From contig CAJUOV010000023.1 of NCBI GenBank assembly GCA_910588695.1, positions 1-17,111 of the forward strand: a DNA stretch of 17,111 bases. Reading direction: 5' to 3'. Positions 1 through 7,737 of this stretch are shown here, piece after piece (positions within the stretch are counted from its first letter, which is position 1; each line of letters opens with the position of its first letter). The DNA comes from an uncultured Christensenellaceae bacterium (GTDB lineage Bacteria; Bacillota; Clostridia; Christensenellales; Borkfalkiaceae). The notes beneath the pieces were generated by a model. The model searched no databases. It was not told where the DNA came from and worked only from the letters and a program-made list of their open reading frames with translations. The position numbers were made by a program, and so were the translations under genes.

Positions 1-1624
1 CAGAATTTTCTTCCCATTCCGCTTCCGTTCCTCTGTAATACACTGCTTCGAGCGGGCAATCTTCAAATGCAGGAACTTGTATATTAATATTTTTTGGCAA
101 AACAACAGATGTTAGCGCCAAACAGCCGTCAAAACATCTTTGTGCTATCTTTTTAACTCCGTCCGATATCTCAATCGATTTCAAAGAAACGCAACCAGAA
201 AATGCAGTATGCCCCAACCCGCCATACTTTAACTCTTCCGGAATTTGTACAGTTTTCAAAGAAATACAATTCTTAAATGCTTCCGGCTCAATCGAATCAA
301 CACTATTCGGAATATCAATCGATTTCAAAGAAACGCAACCAGAAAAAGCGGCTCCGCCGATTTTTTTCAAACTTGATGGCAAGCGTATATCTATCAAAGA
401 AGTACATCCAATAAAGGAACCAAGCCACCCTCCATTAAGAACACCTATATAATTGATTTCTTCTACGCCCTCTTCGAGTACTGCGCTTTTCAAGGAAGTG
501 CAATACGAAAATGCGCCGATTAATTTTTTTACATTTGAAGGAACGACAACGCTCTCCAAAGAAGCACACCCGCTAAACGTGCTATTCATTTCTTTGACGT
601 TTGACGGTATAGTTACAGTTTTTAACGAGACGCAACCGTAAAAAGTATTATTCATATACGTTACACTGTCGGGCAGCGTTACGTTCTTTAACGAACCGCA
701 TTCATAAAATGCTTCTTTAAGATTTTGTGCTCCTTCCGGAATTGCGGCTTCCGTTAACGAACGGCACCCCCCGAATAAGTAACTCAAATCCATATTTTCG
801 ATTCGCTCGGGCAACACCGCAGTTTTTAAGTTCTTGCAACCGAAAAACACCCTAATCCCGATTTTTGTGATCTGCTTAGGCGCGATAAACGATTGAATAC
901 TCCGTCCCGCAAACGCGCTGTTTCCGATTTCCGTTACGTAATTCGGAATTTCGCATCCGATACAACCCATTACGAGCCTATTCGTTCTTTTGTCGATCAG
1001 GCAGTTCCCCTCGCTGATAAAATTTTCGTTCCCTTCGCCGAGTATGAATGTCTCTAAATTGGGGAACTGACTCATATAATTCCCTGTTTTTCCCAACGTT
1101 TTTTCCTCGATGCAGGCGGGCAAAACAAGCGTTTTAATCTGCGGAAGATCATACGTAGGCATGTAAAAATCGGTCACGGGAATACCGTCGATCGTGGCAG
1201 GCACGATACACGCGCCGTTTTCATCGGCGGAAAATTTATCAATGAAATAATGGGGGCTTCCGCCCATGTTAGACAAATGATACTCCAAGCCCTGCGTGGG
1301 AACCGCATATTTTCCCACATAGGCAATATCCGAATAAAACGACAAAATCCCTCCGTTATCGTATGCCATGACTTCGATTGCATAAATTTGCGTTTCGTCT
1401 AAACCGGTAAGATCGAACCGACATTCTTTCGTCTGATATTTTTCGCCGTTGATATATACTTCGTATCCGTCGGCATGTTTTACGTTATCCCAACACAAAA
1501 TTCCGTTTTCGATCTTCAAATTCTCGGGCGCGGATAAACGATCAGGTCGACCGCACGCCGTAAAGCCTAAGCAAGCAAACAGCACGATAAGCGGAAGTAA
1601 AATTGTGATCAGTTTTTTTCTCAT
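1..1624 (-). CDS. BspA-type leucine-rich-repeat lipoprotein, 3' end outside the window
   Basis: Open frame from ATG at 1624 to the window edge, about 541 codons without a stop. The start overlaps the stop of the upstream gene as ATGA, so the two are translationally coupled. The N-terminus is a lipoprotein signal (MRKK, hydrophobic run, lipobox F-T-A-C with Cys24), so the protein is probably anchored to the outer face of the membrane. Residues about 31-105 look like a fibronectin-III-like fold (SAPENLKIENG..CWDNVKHADGYEVYING). The rest is a series of about 23-residue LRR_5 repeats of the form F-x-x-C-x-S-L-K-x-V-x-I-P, ending near the edge with the A-V-Y-Y-R-G-T-E-x-E-W-E motif typical of the C-terminus of such proteins, so little is probably missing. 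Family members are surface proteins in gut and oral bacteria, some binding host or microbial ligands; the ligand here is unknown. Confidence 0.9.
   Translation of the reverse strand, partial: MRKKLITILLPLIVLFACLGFTACGRPDRLSAPENLKIENGILCWDNVKHADGYEVYINGEKYQTKECRFDLTGLDETQIYAIEVMAYDNGGILSFYSDIAYVGKYAVPTQGLEYHLSNMGGSPHYFIDKFSADENGACIVPATIDGIPVTDFYMPTYDLPQIKTLVLPACIEEKTLGKTGNYMSQFPNLETFILGEGNENFISEGNCLIDKRTNRLVMGCIGCEIPNYVTEIGNSAFAGRSIQSFIAPKQITKIGIRVFFGCKNLKTAVLPERIENMDLSYLFGGCRSLTEAAIPEGAQNLKEAFYECGSLKNVTLPDSVTYMNNTFYGCVSLKTVTIPSNVKEMNSTFSGCASLESVVVPSNVKKLIGAFSYCTSLKSAVLEEGVEEINYIGVLNGGWLGSFIGCTSLIDIRLPSSLKKIGGAAFSGCVSLKSIDIPNSVDSIEPEAFKNCISLKTVQIPEELKYGGLGHTAFSGCVSLKSIEISDGVKKIAQRCFDGCLALTSVVLPKNINIQVPAFEDCPLEAVYYRGTEAEWEENS
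171..346. repeat. Perfect 32-bp direct repeat inside the LRR gene
   Basis: Positions 171-202 and 315-346 are identical. The copies are 144 bp apart, exactly 48 codons, about two LRR units, and encode the same F-S-G-C-V-S-L-K-S-I segment. DNA identity beyond what the protein motif requires suggests recent duplication or gene conversion of repeat units. Confidence 0.85.
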
Positions 1625-2922
1625 ACAAAAATCCAATGCAACAGCTTTTTAAGCAATCGGTCTTTTTCCCCTTCCTGCATATTTTCGGTTGAAAAATACA
1701 TATTCAGCCAATCGACGGTTTTAGGCACTTTCAGCCACCCGTCGGAAGAGTAAAACAACGGAATAAAAGTAATATCGCAGCGCCCGGTTCTGTTATTGTA
1801 TTTCCATAATGAATCATCATTATTCAAAATAAAATCTTTCATAATAACCGACAGACAGTAGTTATAAGTATTCTGCGGATACTCCACCGTGAAATGTTGA
1901 ATTTCTTTTGCAAGTTCATTTATATTATCATCTAAATTCTCATCCAATAACGTAAGAGAGTTTCCGATTACGGAAATACGGTTCGAATCTTCAAGAATTT
2001 CCCTCATCGCTTCCCATTCGACCGTCACCGTCTGTTCCCGATTAATTCCGTTCTGATCCTGTTCATAGACGTAATATCTGTTATTATTCCGATTATAAAA
2101 ATACACAGATATTGCAAGCGCATCAAATAAATTCTCGCCTTCATAAATGGTTAAGTACGGATCCGCCATCATCACAAAATAGGTGACAAGCAATTGATAA
2201 ATACTCCACTTTTCAGGCAGGGCATCATCAAAAATAACTATCTGCCGATCTAAAAGCTCCGTAAAAGAATTCGTCAATTCGTCGACTATTGAATAACCGT
2301 AAGTTGTAACATGATCGATATTGATATGAATGTCTACATATTGTAAAAATTCATTGAATCCCGTCAGCTCATATCTTATTTCGTCTAATCCGTCGATAAA
2401 CGCGATTTTGCACCCTTGGTTTTTCCACGTGGAAAACAACTGTTCCATATAACCGAACTTTGTATTCCAATAATCAGGAATCTGCGTTTCGTTTTCGACA
2501 AACTGCAATTCGTTGCTATTTCTCACCTCGAAGATAATCAAGGCATTTTCGATTAAATAACCTTCGCTAAAATAATAGCTGTTCATCTCGTCCCAAAATC
2601 CGAGTATAGTATTGGGATAGCCCCAATAGTGCATTTCAGAAGATTCGAGATAGGGATTTTGCCTGATGTACTGTCCGATAAAGCCGTTGTTGTAATACTC
2701 TTCGCTCTCAGAATAGTCGCTAAAATAATAAAGCGAAGTAAAATTTGTATCGAGATTGAGTTCTTCGTCCGGCGTTAGTTCGGGAAAAACATAATCTGCC
2801 ATTTCTTCATCGGAAACATAACTCGCATGAGCGGCGACAATTCCGAAAGAACAAAATGCGCTCAATAACATTAAGAGCGCGGCGGTGAGCGCAACGATCC
2901 GGACTTTGAATTTGGTTTTCAT
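1621..2922 (-). CDS. Secreted protein of unknown function
   Basis: 433 residues starting at ATG 2922, preceded by a purine-rich AAGGTAGGGG ribosome binding site. The N-terminus is a Sec signal peptide: basic MKTKFKVR, a hydrophobic stretch at about residues 9-25, then VAAHAS as a plausible signal peptidase I site near residue 33. The mature part is acidic and rich in Tyr, Asn, Asp and Glu, with no transmembrane segment, cysteine cluster or catalytic motif I recognise. A segment at about residues 160-195 (KIAFIDGLDEIRYELTGF) alternates hydrophobic beta-strand-like and acidic runs. It has its own promoter and overlaps the downstream LRR lipoprotein by 4 nt, so the two probably act together at the cell surface. 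No function is assigned. Confidence 0.8.
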   Translation of the reverse strand: MKTKFKVRIVALTAALLMLLSAFCSFGIVAAHASYVSDEEMADYVFPELTPDEELNLDTNFTSLYYFSDYSESEEYYNNGFIGQYIRQNPYLESSEMHYWGYPNTILGFWDEMNSYYFSEGYLIENALIIFEVRNSNELQFVENETQIPDYWNTKFGYMEQLFSTWKNQGCKIAFIDGLDEIRYELTGFNEFLQYVDIHINIDHVTTYGYSIVDELTNSFTELLDRQIVIFDDALPEKWSIYQLLVTYFVMMADPYLTIYEGENLFDALAISVYFYNRNNNRYYVYEQDQNGINREQTVTVEWEAMREILEDSNRISVIGNSLTLLDENLDDNINELAKEIQHFTVEYPQNTYNYCLSVIMKDFILNNDDSLWKYNNRTGRCDITFIPLFYSSDGWLKVPKTVDWLNMYFSTENMQEGEKDRLLKKLLHWIFV

Positions 2923-2949
2923 AGACCCCTACCTTATATTTTTATGATT

Positions 2950-2978
2950 ATTCTAACATAAAATTTACATTATATCAA
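2950..2978 (-). promoter_or_regulatory. Sigma-A type promoter for the secreted protein / LRR lipoprotein pair
   Basis: On the minus strand TTGATA (2978-2973), a 17-bp spacer and TAGAAT (2955-2950), about 30 bp upstream of the ATG at 2922. Both hexamers differ from consensus at one position. The intergenic stretch from 2979 to 3048 is A+T rich and holds nothing else that I see. Confidence 0.75.
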
Positions 2979-3048
2979 CGTATAATGGCATTATTTATTA
3001 AGAAAAAATCATAAAACTAAATTTAATTTTCTGATTTCCGCCCAAAAA

Positions 3049-3076
3049 GTATAAAAAACGCAGGCTTTCGCCTGCG
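3049..3076 (-). terminator. Rho-independent terminator closing the yqfC-recO cluster
   Basis: Perfect 7-bp stem CGCAGGC / GCCTGCG with a 4-nt loop at 3059-3076. On the minus strand it is followed by TTTTTT (3058-3053). It lies 18 bp past the recO stop. Confidence 0.9.
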
Positions 3077-3094
3077 CTTTACAAAAAATCAAAT

Positions 3095-3769
3095 TTACAA
3101 GATGTCGAGCAATTCGCCCAGAGTAGGAATATCAGTCTCCGTTACGTAAGAGAGAAAGGAGCGCAAGAGCCTAAGAGCGCGTTTGTATCCGTCGGGCGAG
3201 GGAACGCCGCGCATGCCGAGCACAAAACGCAGCGTCTGCACCGTGCTCTCCGAGACGGGCGCGCCCGCGCCGTCCCAAGAAAAAGACCCGCTTTCGAAAT
3301 CGAATTTATTCACCGCGCCGTCCGCGCACAATTCGAGCGGATAACCCGAGAGCTCCAACGCCCCGCATAAAAATTCCGCCAGCGCGTACTCCTCGCCCGC
3401 GCACAGCTTTTTGAGCGCGCTCACCGCGGAAACCAACATCCCCTCCGACGGCAAATCCTCGGGCAGAAGCGCGTCGCACGTTTCGAGTACGCAGATCGCG
3501 GAATAGTACGTTTTCACATCTTCGCGGAGCGCGTAGAACCCGTCGTACAAAGAAGCGGACGTCACCGTTTTTCTGCCTGCGCGTTCCGCAAACGTGTATT
3601 CGGCAAAACAAAAAGGCTGGGCGGCAAAGTTCAGCTTCGCCCCCGCCTTTCTCACGCCCTTCATCACCGCGCCGAATTTACCCCGCCCCGCCGAAAGCAG
3701 GGTGACCATTCTGTCGCTCTCGCCGTAATTCGCCGTGCGAATGACGAGCGCGTCCTCCGTAAATTCCAT
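3095..3769 (-). CDS. recO: DNA repair protein RecO
   Basis: 224 residues. RecO anneals single strands and loads RecA with RecR on SSB-coated DNA in the RecFOR repair pathway. The N-terminus is the RecO OB-fold with its typical opening (EDALVIRTANYGESDRMVTLLS.GRGKFGAVMKGVRK), about residues 1-75, followed by the helical C-terminal domain. It is somewhat shorter than the usual 240-250 residues, and the four-cysteine zinc motif found in many RecO C-terminal domains is absent: only single cysteines are present near residues 133 and 147. ATG 3769 lies one nucleotide after the yqzL stop (TGA-T-ATG) and has AAAGGA upstream, so translation is coupled. Position downstream of era and yqzL is the same as in Bacillus subtilis and supports the call. 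Confidence 0.93.
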   Translation of the reverse strand: MEFTEDALVIRTANYGESDRMVTLLSAGRGKFGAVMKGVRKAGAKLNFAAQPFCFAEYTFAERAGRKTVTSASLYDGFYALREDVKTYYSAICVLETCDALLPEDLPSEGMLVSAVSALKKLCAGEEYALAEFLCGALELSGYPLELCADGAVNKFDFESGSFSWDGAGAPVSESTVQTLRFVLGMRGVPSPDGYKRALRLLRSFLSYVTETDIPTLGELLDIL

Positions 3770-3770
3770 A

Positions 3771-3869
3771 TCAGTCCTTTAATTGCTTATACAACATATA
3801 GTAGCTGAAATTGCCCGTCTCTTCGAACAGTTCCCAAGCAAGTTCTTTTGCGCTTTTGTTCTCTTTCAT
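3771..3869 (-). CDS. yqzL: YqzL-like small protein
   Basis: A 32-residue ORF between era and recO, starting MKENKSAKELAWELFEETGN and ending YYMLYKQLKD. The pattern W-x-L-F-x-x-T-G-x-x-x-x-Y-x-L-Y-K-x-x matches the YqzL family, tiny proteins encoded between era and recO in Bacillus and relatives; their function is unknown. The stop is one nucleotide from the recO ATG. No convincing Shine-Dalgarno sequence precedes ATG 3869, so translation may depend on coupling to upstream genes. Recognition rests on both sequence pattern and synteny. Confidence 0.85.
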   Translation of the reverse strand: MKENKSAKELAWELFEETGNFSYYMLYKQLKD

Positions 3870-3908
3870 AACAACAGTTTGCGCATTCGGTCGGGAACTA
3901 TACAAAAA

Positions 3909-4793
3909 TCATAAATCGCCGTAGCCCAGCTCTCCGATCAGATTTTCGCTGTTGCGCCAATCCTCACGCACTTTGACGTAGACGGTCAAAAATACTTTCG
4001 CATCTAAAAAGCGTTCCATCTCTTTGCGGGCGTGCATCGCGGTCTCTTTGAGCGCCGCGCCGCCTTTGCCGATGATGATTGCCTTATGATTCTTTTTTTC
4101 GCAGACAATATCGAGATTCACGGAATACACGCCGTTCTCTTTTTTTGTAAATTCGTTCACCACGATCGCCGCGCCGTGCGGAATCTCTTTTTCGTACCCG
4201 ATAAGAATTTTTTCGCGCATGATCTCCGCGATCATGAACTTTTCGCTTTTATCCGAAATCACATCTTCGGTAAAGAGTTTTTCACCCTCCGGCAACAGTT
4301 TTTTGATCTCGGTTTCAAGACGTTTCAGATTTTTCCGCCGCCGAGCGGACACGGGCACAACGTCGTTCGTTATCCCCGCGTCGAAGAGCTTTTTCGCCTC
4401 TTCGGGAACATTCTTTTCGGGCATAATGTCGATCTTGGTCAGAGCGATCAGCATGGGAATCCCGAGCGCGGAATACTTTTTGATAAGCGCGACATCATCT
4501 GCCGAAATTCCCTCGTGCGCGTCTTCGACGAATAAGATTGCGTCAACCTCTTTTACGGTCTCTTCCGTGGCGTGCATCATGCGACGGGTCAGTTCGTTCC
4601 TCTGTTTGTATAGTCCGGGGGTATCGGCAAATACGATCTGACAATCCTCCCGCGTCAGAATCCCCAAAATCCGATCGCGGGTCGTCTGCGGTTTGGGGGA
4701 TACGATTGCGACCTTCTCCCCCACGAGCGCATTGACAAGGGTGCTCTTGCCCGCATTGGCTTTGCCGATAACTGCTACCGTTCCGCTCTTCAT
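3909..4793 (-). CDS. era: GTPase Era
   Basis: 294 residues. Era is an essential GTPase that binds the 3' end of 16S rRNA and acts in 30S subunit maturation. Visible motifs: P-loop GKANAGKS (residues about 10-17), switch-region TT at about 37-38, DTPG (57-60), TKID (119-122, in place of the usual NKxD) and SA (149-150). The C-terminal KH domain has the GKGG loop at about 242-245 and the typical VKV..DWR ending. ATG 4793 follows the ybeY stop by one nucleotide (TGA-T-ATG), the same arrangement as yqzL-recO. An in-frame TTG at 4808 would add MSEND and fits the length of the Bacillus N-terminus; it would overlap ybeY by 14 nt. I prefer the ATG but cannot exclude the TTG. Confidence 0.95.
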   Translation of the reverse strand: MKSGTVAVIGKANAGKSTLVNALVGEKVAIVSPKPQTTRDRILGILTREDCQIVFADTPGLYKQRNELTRRMMHATEETVKEVDAILFVEDAHEGISADDVALIKKYSALGIPMLIALTKIDIMPEKNVPEEAKKLFDAGITNDVVPVSARRRKNLKRLETEIKKLLPEGEKLFTEDVISDKSEKFMIAEIMREKILIGYEKEIPHGAAIVVNEFTKKENGVYSVNLDIVCEKKNHKAIIIGKGGAALKETAMHARKEMERFLDAKVFLTVYVKVREDWRNSENLIGELGYGDL

Positions 4794-4794
4794 A

Positions 4795-5262
4795 TCATTC
4801 TCTGACAAGGTTCAGCCTGCGCATGACTTCCTCTTCGCGCGCCCGCATCTCCTCTTTCTCCTCTTTCGTTTCGTGATCGTAACCCAAACAATGCAATATC
4901 CCGTGTACGGCGAGATAGTAAAGCTCGCGTTCGTAAGAATGCCCGTACTCTTTCGCCTGTTCTTCCGCCCGCGACGTACAGATCGCAACGCTTCCCAGAA
5001 AGAGCCGCCCCTCCTCGTCGCGTTCAAACGGGTGTTCCGCCGCAGACAAAAATTTACCCTTGATCCCGTCCATCGACGGAAAAGACAATACGTCCGTCAC
5101 CCGATCGCAATTGCGATATGTTCGGTTGAGTTCGCGAATCTGCTCTTCGTCTGCCATAGATATTTCCGCAAAAAGATCGCAGTCGCTTTCTGCTAATTCC
5201 GACAGCGCGCTCCCGAATTCTTCGGCGCGGAGTTCTTCGCAATCGATCACGAATCGGCTCAT
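4795..5262 (-). CDS. ybeY: Endoribonuclease YbeY (rRNA maturation factor)
   Basis: 155 residues, full family length. YbeY is a metal-dependent RNase acting in 16S rRNA 3'-end processing and ribosome quality control. The zinc-binding signature H-G-x-L-H-x-x-G-Y-D-H is intact at residues 120-130 (H120, H124, H130). The upstream strand with V-T-D-V-L-S-F-P (about 55-62) and L-G-S-V-A-I-C (89-95) are also conserved family segments. ATG 5262 overlaps the stop of the upstream HD-phosphohydrolase gene by 4 nt (ATGA). It sits directly before era; in Bacillus subtilis dgkA and cdd lie between them, so they have been lost or never acquired here. Confidence 0.95.
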   Translation of the reverse strand: MSRFVIDCEELRAEEFGSALSELAESDCDLFAEISMADEEQIRELNRTYRNCDRVTDVLSFPSMDGIKGKFLSAAEHPFERDEEGRLFLGSVAICTSRAEEQAKEYGHSYERELYYLAVHGILHCLGYDHETKEEKEEMRAREEEVMRRLNLVRE

Positions 5263-6755
5263 TTCTCTTCCTCGTCCTCTTCGTTCTCTTCGACCATTTT
5301 ATGTTTGCGGTTGAAGTGAATGGAAGGATATTTCACTCTGTGGTGGTGCACGCCCGAAAGCGCTTCCACAAGCGTCTCTTTGATCGTTGTAAGTTCTCTC
5401 AACGTGATGTCGCAATCGGAGAACTGATCCAGATCCATTCTTTCTTCGATGATCCCGCGGACAATCCGCTCTACGTTTTCCACCGAGCGGTCGGAAAGAG
5501 CGCGCACCGCCGCCTCCGACGCGTCCGCGATCATCACGATCGCCGCGATCCGCGAGCGCGGGGTGGGTCCGAGATAGGAGTAATCTTTAATATCAAGCTC
5601 CTCGCCCGACAGTCTGACCGCCTTGTTGTAGAAATATTTGATGGGCAGCGTGCCGTGATGCTCGCGCGCAATATCCGCGATCGCCTCGGGCAGATGCGCC
5701 GACATCAAAAGATCGTACCCGTCTTTTGCGTGGGAACGGATGATGTCCGCCGAAAGCTCGGGCGTGAGTTCGTCGTGAATGTTGTACCCCGCCTGATTCT
5801 CCGTAAAGCAATCGGGTTGTTTGAGCTTGCCCACGTCGTGATAATACCCCGCGGCACGGGCGAGTTCTGCGTTCACGCCGATCGCAACGGCGCAGGTCTC
5901 GCTCAGGTGCGCCACGATCAGGCAGTGATTAAACGTTCCCGGAGCCTCCTTTTTCAGACGCACGAGAATGGGTGCGTTCGTGCTTGTGAGTTCGCTCAGA
6001 CGGAACACCGTCAACACGTTGAAAATCCGCTCGAACATGGGCAGAAGCGCAAGCGTGAGCACTGCGGAAATGATACACCCGATAATCCCGTAACCCGCGA
6101 CAATGAAATAACGCATCCAATCCGCTCTCGAAATTTCGGGAATGGAAAAGAGCAGAACGACGATCACAGTGGGGATTGCGCTGATCACGCCCGAAAGCAT
6201 GAGCCCGCCGCGCGTCTTGTTTCCACCCGCGAGGAACACGCCCACCGATCCGCAGACAAAGGTCAGCATCAGGGAATAATACTGCTGATTCTCTCCGACG
6301 AGCACCACCGTATTATTCGAGTTTCTGTCGATGACGAACATCAGGAAAGAAAATACGAAATTCAATATGATCGCCTGTCTGCGATTGAGCAGAAATACGA
6401 ACATAAAGGAGAGCATGGCGATGGGACGCAGATAAATATAACCCGATATGCGCCCGAATACATAGTTGAAAATCAATGCGAGAATAATGACCGAAAGTAT
6501 GAGCATGGCATTCTTCGGCTGAGACAAAAACTCTTTATTCTCGAAATAGTAATAATAAAAGATGATCGCAAACAGCAAAAATACACAGACGCACAGAAGA
6601 ATGGCGTTTGCGAAATCGTTTACGAAATAGCTTTTCCAATCCTGCGGCTGATTGATAATGACCATCAGAAAAACAAGCAAAAGCACAAATAAATAACAGA
6701 GCACAAACATCAGAGCGCTCGTCAAAAGACGTCTCTTACTGATTTTTTCTTTCAT
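5259..6755 (-). CDS. PgpH/YqfF-type membrane HD phosphohydrolase (c-di-AMP hydrolase family), short form
   Basis: 498 residues from ATG 6755, chosen because AAAGGAGG lies 5 nt upstream; an earlier ATG at 6782 has no such site. About seven to eight hydrophobic segments lie between residues 10 and 245. The cytoplasmic HD domain follows, with H-x-x-x-V-A-H-L (about 277-284), the metal-binding HD at about 306-307 (YYHDVGK) and H-A-x-D-G (342-346). The tail is strongly acidic (EENEEDEEE). PgpH proteins degrade c-di-AMP to pApA. Usual members are about 700 residues with a large extracellular 7TMR-HDED domain after the first membrane helix. Here only about 10 residues separate the first two helices, so that sensory domain is missing. 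The gene overlaps phoH by 20 nt and ybeY by 4 nt. Catalytic activity on c-di-AMP is inferred from family membership. Confidence 0.88.
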   Translation of the reverse strand: MKEKISKRRLLTSALMFVLCYLFVLLLVFLMVIINQPQDWKSYFVNDFANAILLCVCVFLLFAIIFYYYYFENKEFLSQPKNAMLILSVIILALIFNYVFGRISGYIYLRPIAMLSFMFVFLLNRRQAIILNFVFSFLMFVIDRNSNNTVVLVGENQQYYSLMLTFVCGSVGVFLAGGNKTRGGLMLSGVISAIPTVIVVLLFSIPEISRADWMRYFIVAGYGIIGCIISAVLTLALLPMFERIFNVLTVFRLSELTSTNAPILVRLKKEAPGTFNHCLIVAHLSETCAVAIGVNAELARAAGYYHDVGKLKQPDCFTENQAGYNIHDELTPELSADIIRSHAKDGYDLLMSAHLPEAIADIAREHHGTLPIKYFYNKAVRLSGEELDIKDYSYLGPTPRSRIAAIVMIADASEAAVRALSDRSVENVERIVRGIIEERMDLDQFSDCDITLRELTTIKETLVEALSGVHHHRVKYPSIHFNRKHKMVEENEEDEEEK

Positions 6756-7710
6756 TCTTTCCTCCTTTGCTCTTCGGCGCATCTTCCCGCTCGTATGCTT
6801 TGACGATTTTTCCCACGAGCGGATGACGCACGACGTCCTTTTCGGAAAATTGACAAACCGAAATCTCGTCGATCCCTTTGAGAATGGTAACCGCCTGTTT
6901 CAGCCCGCTCGTCTTACCCTCGGGCAGATCGGTCTGCGTCAGATCGCCCGTGACGACCATTTTGCTTCCGTCGCCGAGTCGGGTCAGAAACATTTTCATC
7001 TGTTCGCGGGTGGCGTTCTGCGCTTCGTCCAAAATGACGAACGCGTTCGAAAGCGTTCTTCCGCGCATGTAAGCGAGCGGCGCAACCTCGATCGCGCCCT
7101 TTTCCATGAGCCTCTGATAGGTCTCGAACCCGAAAAGCTCCCCGAGCGCGTCGTATAAAGGGCGCAGATAAGGATCGACTTTCGTCTGCAAATCTCCGGG
7201 AAGAAACCCGAGCTTTTCTCCCGCCTCCACTGCGGGACGGGTGAGAATGATCTTTTCGACCTCTTTACTCTTGAACGAATTGACCGCCTGACACACCGCA
7301 AGATAGGTCTTGCCCGTGCCCGCGGGTCCCACTCCGAAAACGATCGTATTCTTTTTGATCGCGGAAACATAGTGCTTCTGTCCGACCGTCTTGCATTTGA
7401 TCGGCTTGCCGTGAGAGTTGACGAGTACGACGCCCTGCATAACTCCCGCGATCTCGCCCGCCCTGCCTTCGCGCGCAAGTTCGATGCAATACATCAGACT
7501 GCTTTTATCGATAAAATCACCCGCCGAGACGATCCCGACAAGACTTGCAACGACTTCTCCGCCGATAAGAACGTTTTCTTCTTCTCCTTCGAGCACGACG
7601 CGCGTGTCTTCCACGCGAAAATTCAGCGAAAGCTCCCGCGAGACGATCTGTAAATTTTCGTCGAATACGCCGAGCACCTTTTGAAGGGCGTCGAGCGAAC
7701 CCGTTTCCAC
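6736..7710 (-). CDS. phoH: PhoH-like ATPase
   Basis: 324 residues. PhoH-family proteins are cytoplasmic P-loop ATPases related to superfamily I helicases, probably acting on RNA; the gene is phosphate-regulated in some bacteria. Walker A GPAGTGKT is at residues 128-135, and the helicase-like block VILDEAQN (Walker B) at about 225-232 is followed by MVVTGDLTQTDLP. An N-terminal KH-like region (about 20-65) precedes the ATPase. GTG 7710 is the only usual start codon between the upstream stop and the conserved region, but a good AGGAG (7738-7734) lies about 24 nt from it, too far for a normal spacing. A non-standard start further upstream (in-frame VKSIT before the GTG) is possible. The gene lies between yqfD and pgpH as in Bacillus. 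Confidence 0.93.
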   Translation of the reverse strand: METGSLDALQKVLGVFDENLQIVSRELSLNFRVEDTRVVLEGEEENVLIGGEVVASLVGIVSAGDFIDKSSLMYCIELAREGRAGEIAGVMQGVVLVNSHGKPIKCKTVGQKHYVSAIKKNTIVFGVGPAGTGKTYLAVCQAVNSFKSKEVEKIILTRPAVEAGEKLGFLPGDLQTKVDPYLRPLYDALGELFGFETYQRLMEKGAIEVAPLAYMRGRTLSNAFVILDEAQNATREQMKMFLTRLGDGSKMVVTGDLTQTDLPEGKTSGLKQAVTILKGIDEISVCQFSEKDVVRHPLVGKIVKAYEREDAPKSKGGKNERKNQ

Positions 7711-7737
7711 CGTGATTGATTTAACCGTAAAATTCTC

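Noticed and set aside
5301..6692. 463-codon open frame on the plus strand opposite pgpH
   Set aside because: Antisense shadow: composition dominated by His, Arg and Asp, no start signal or domain, while the minus-strand frame has a clear HD domain.
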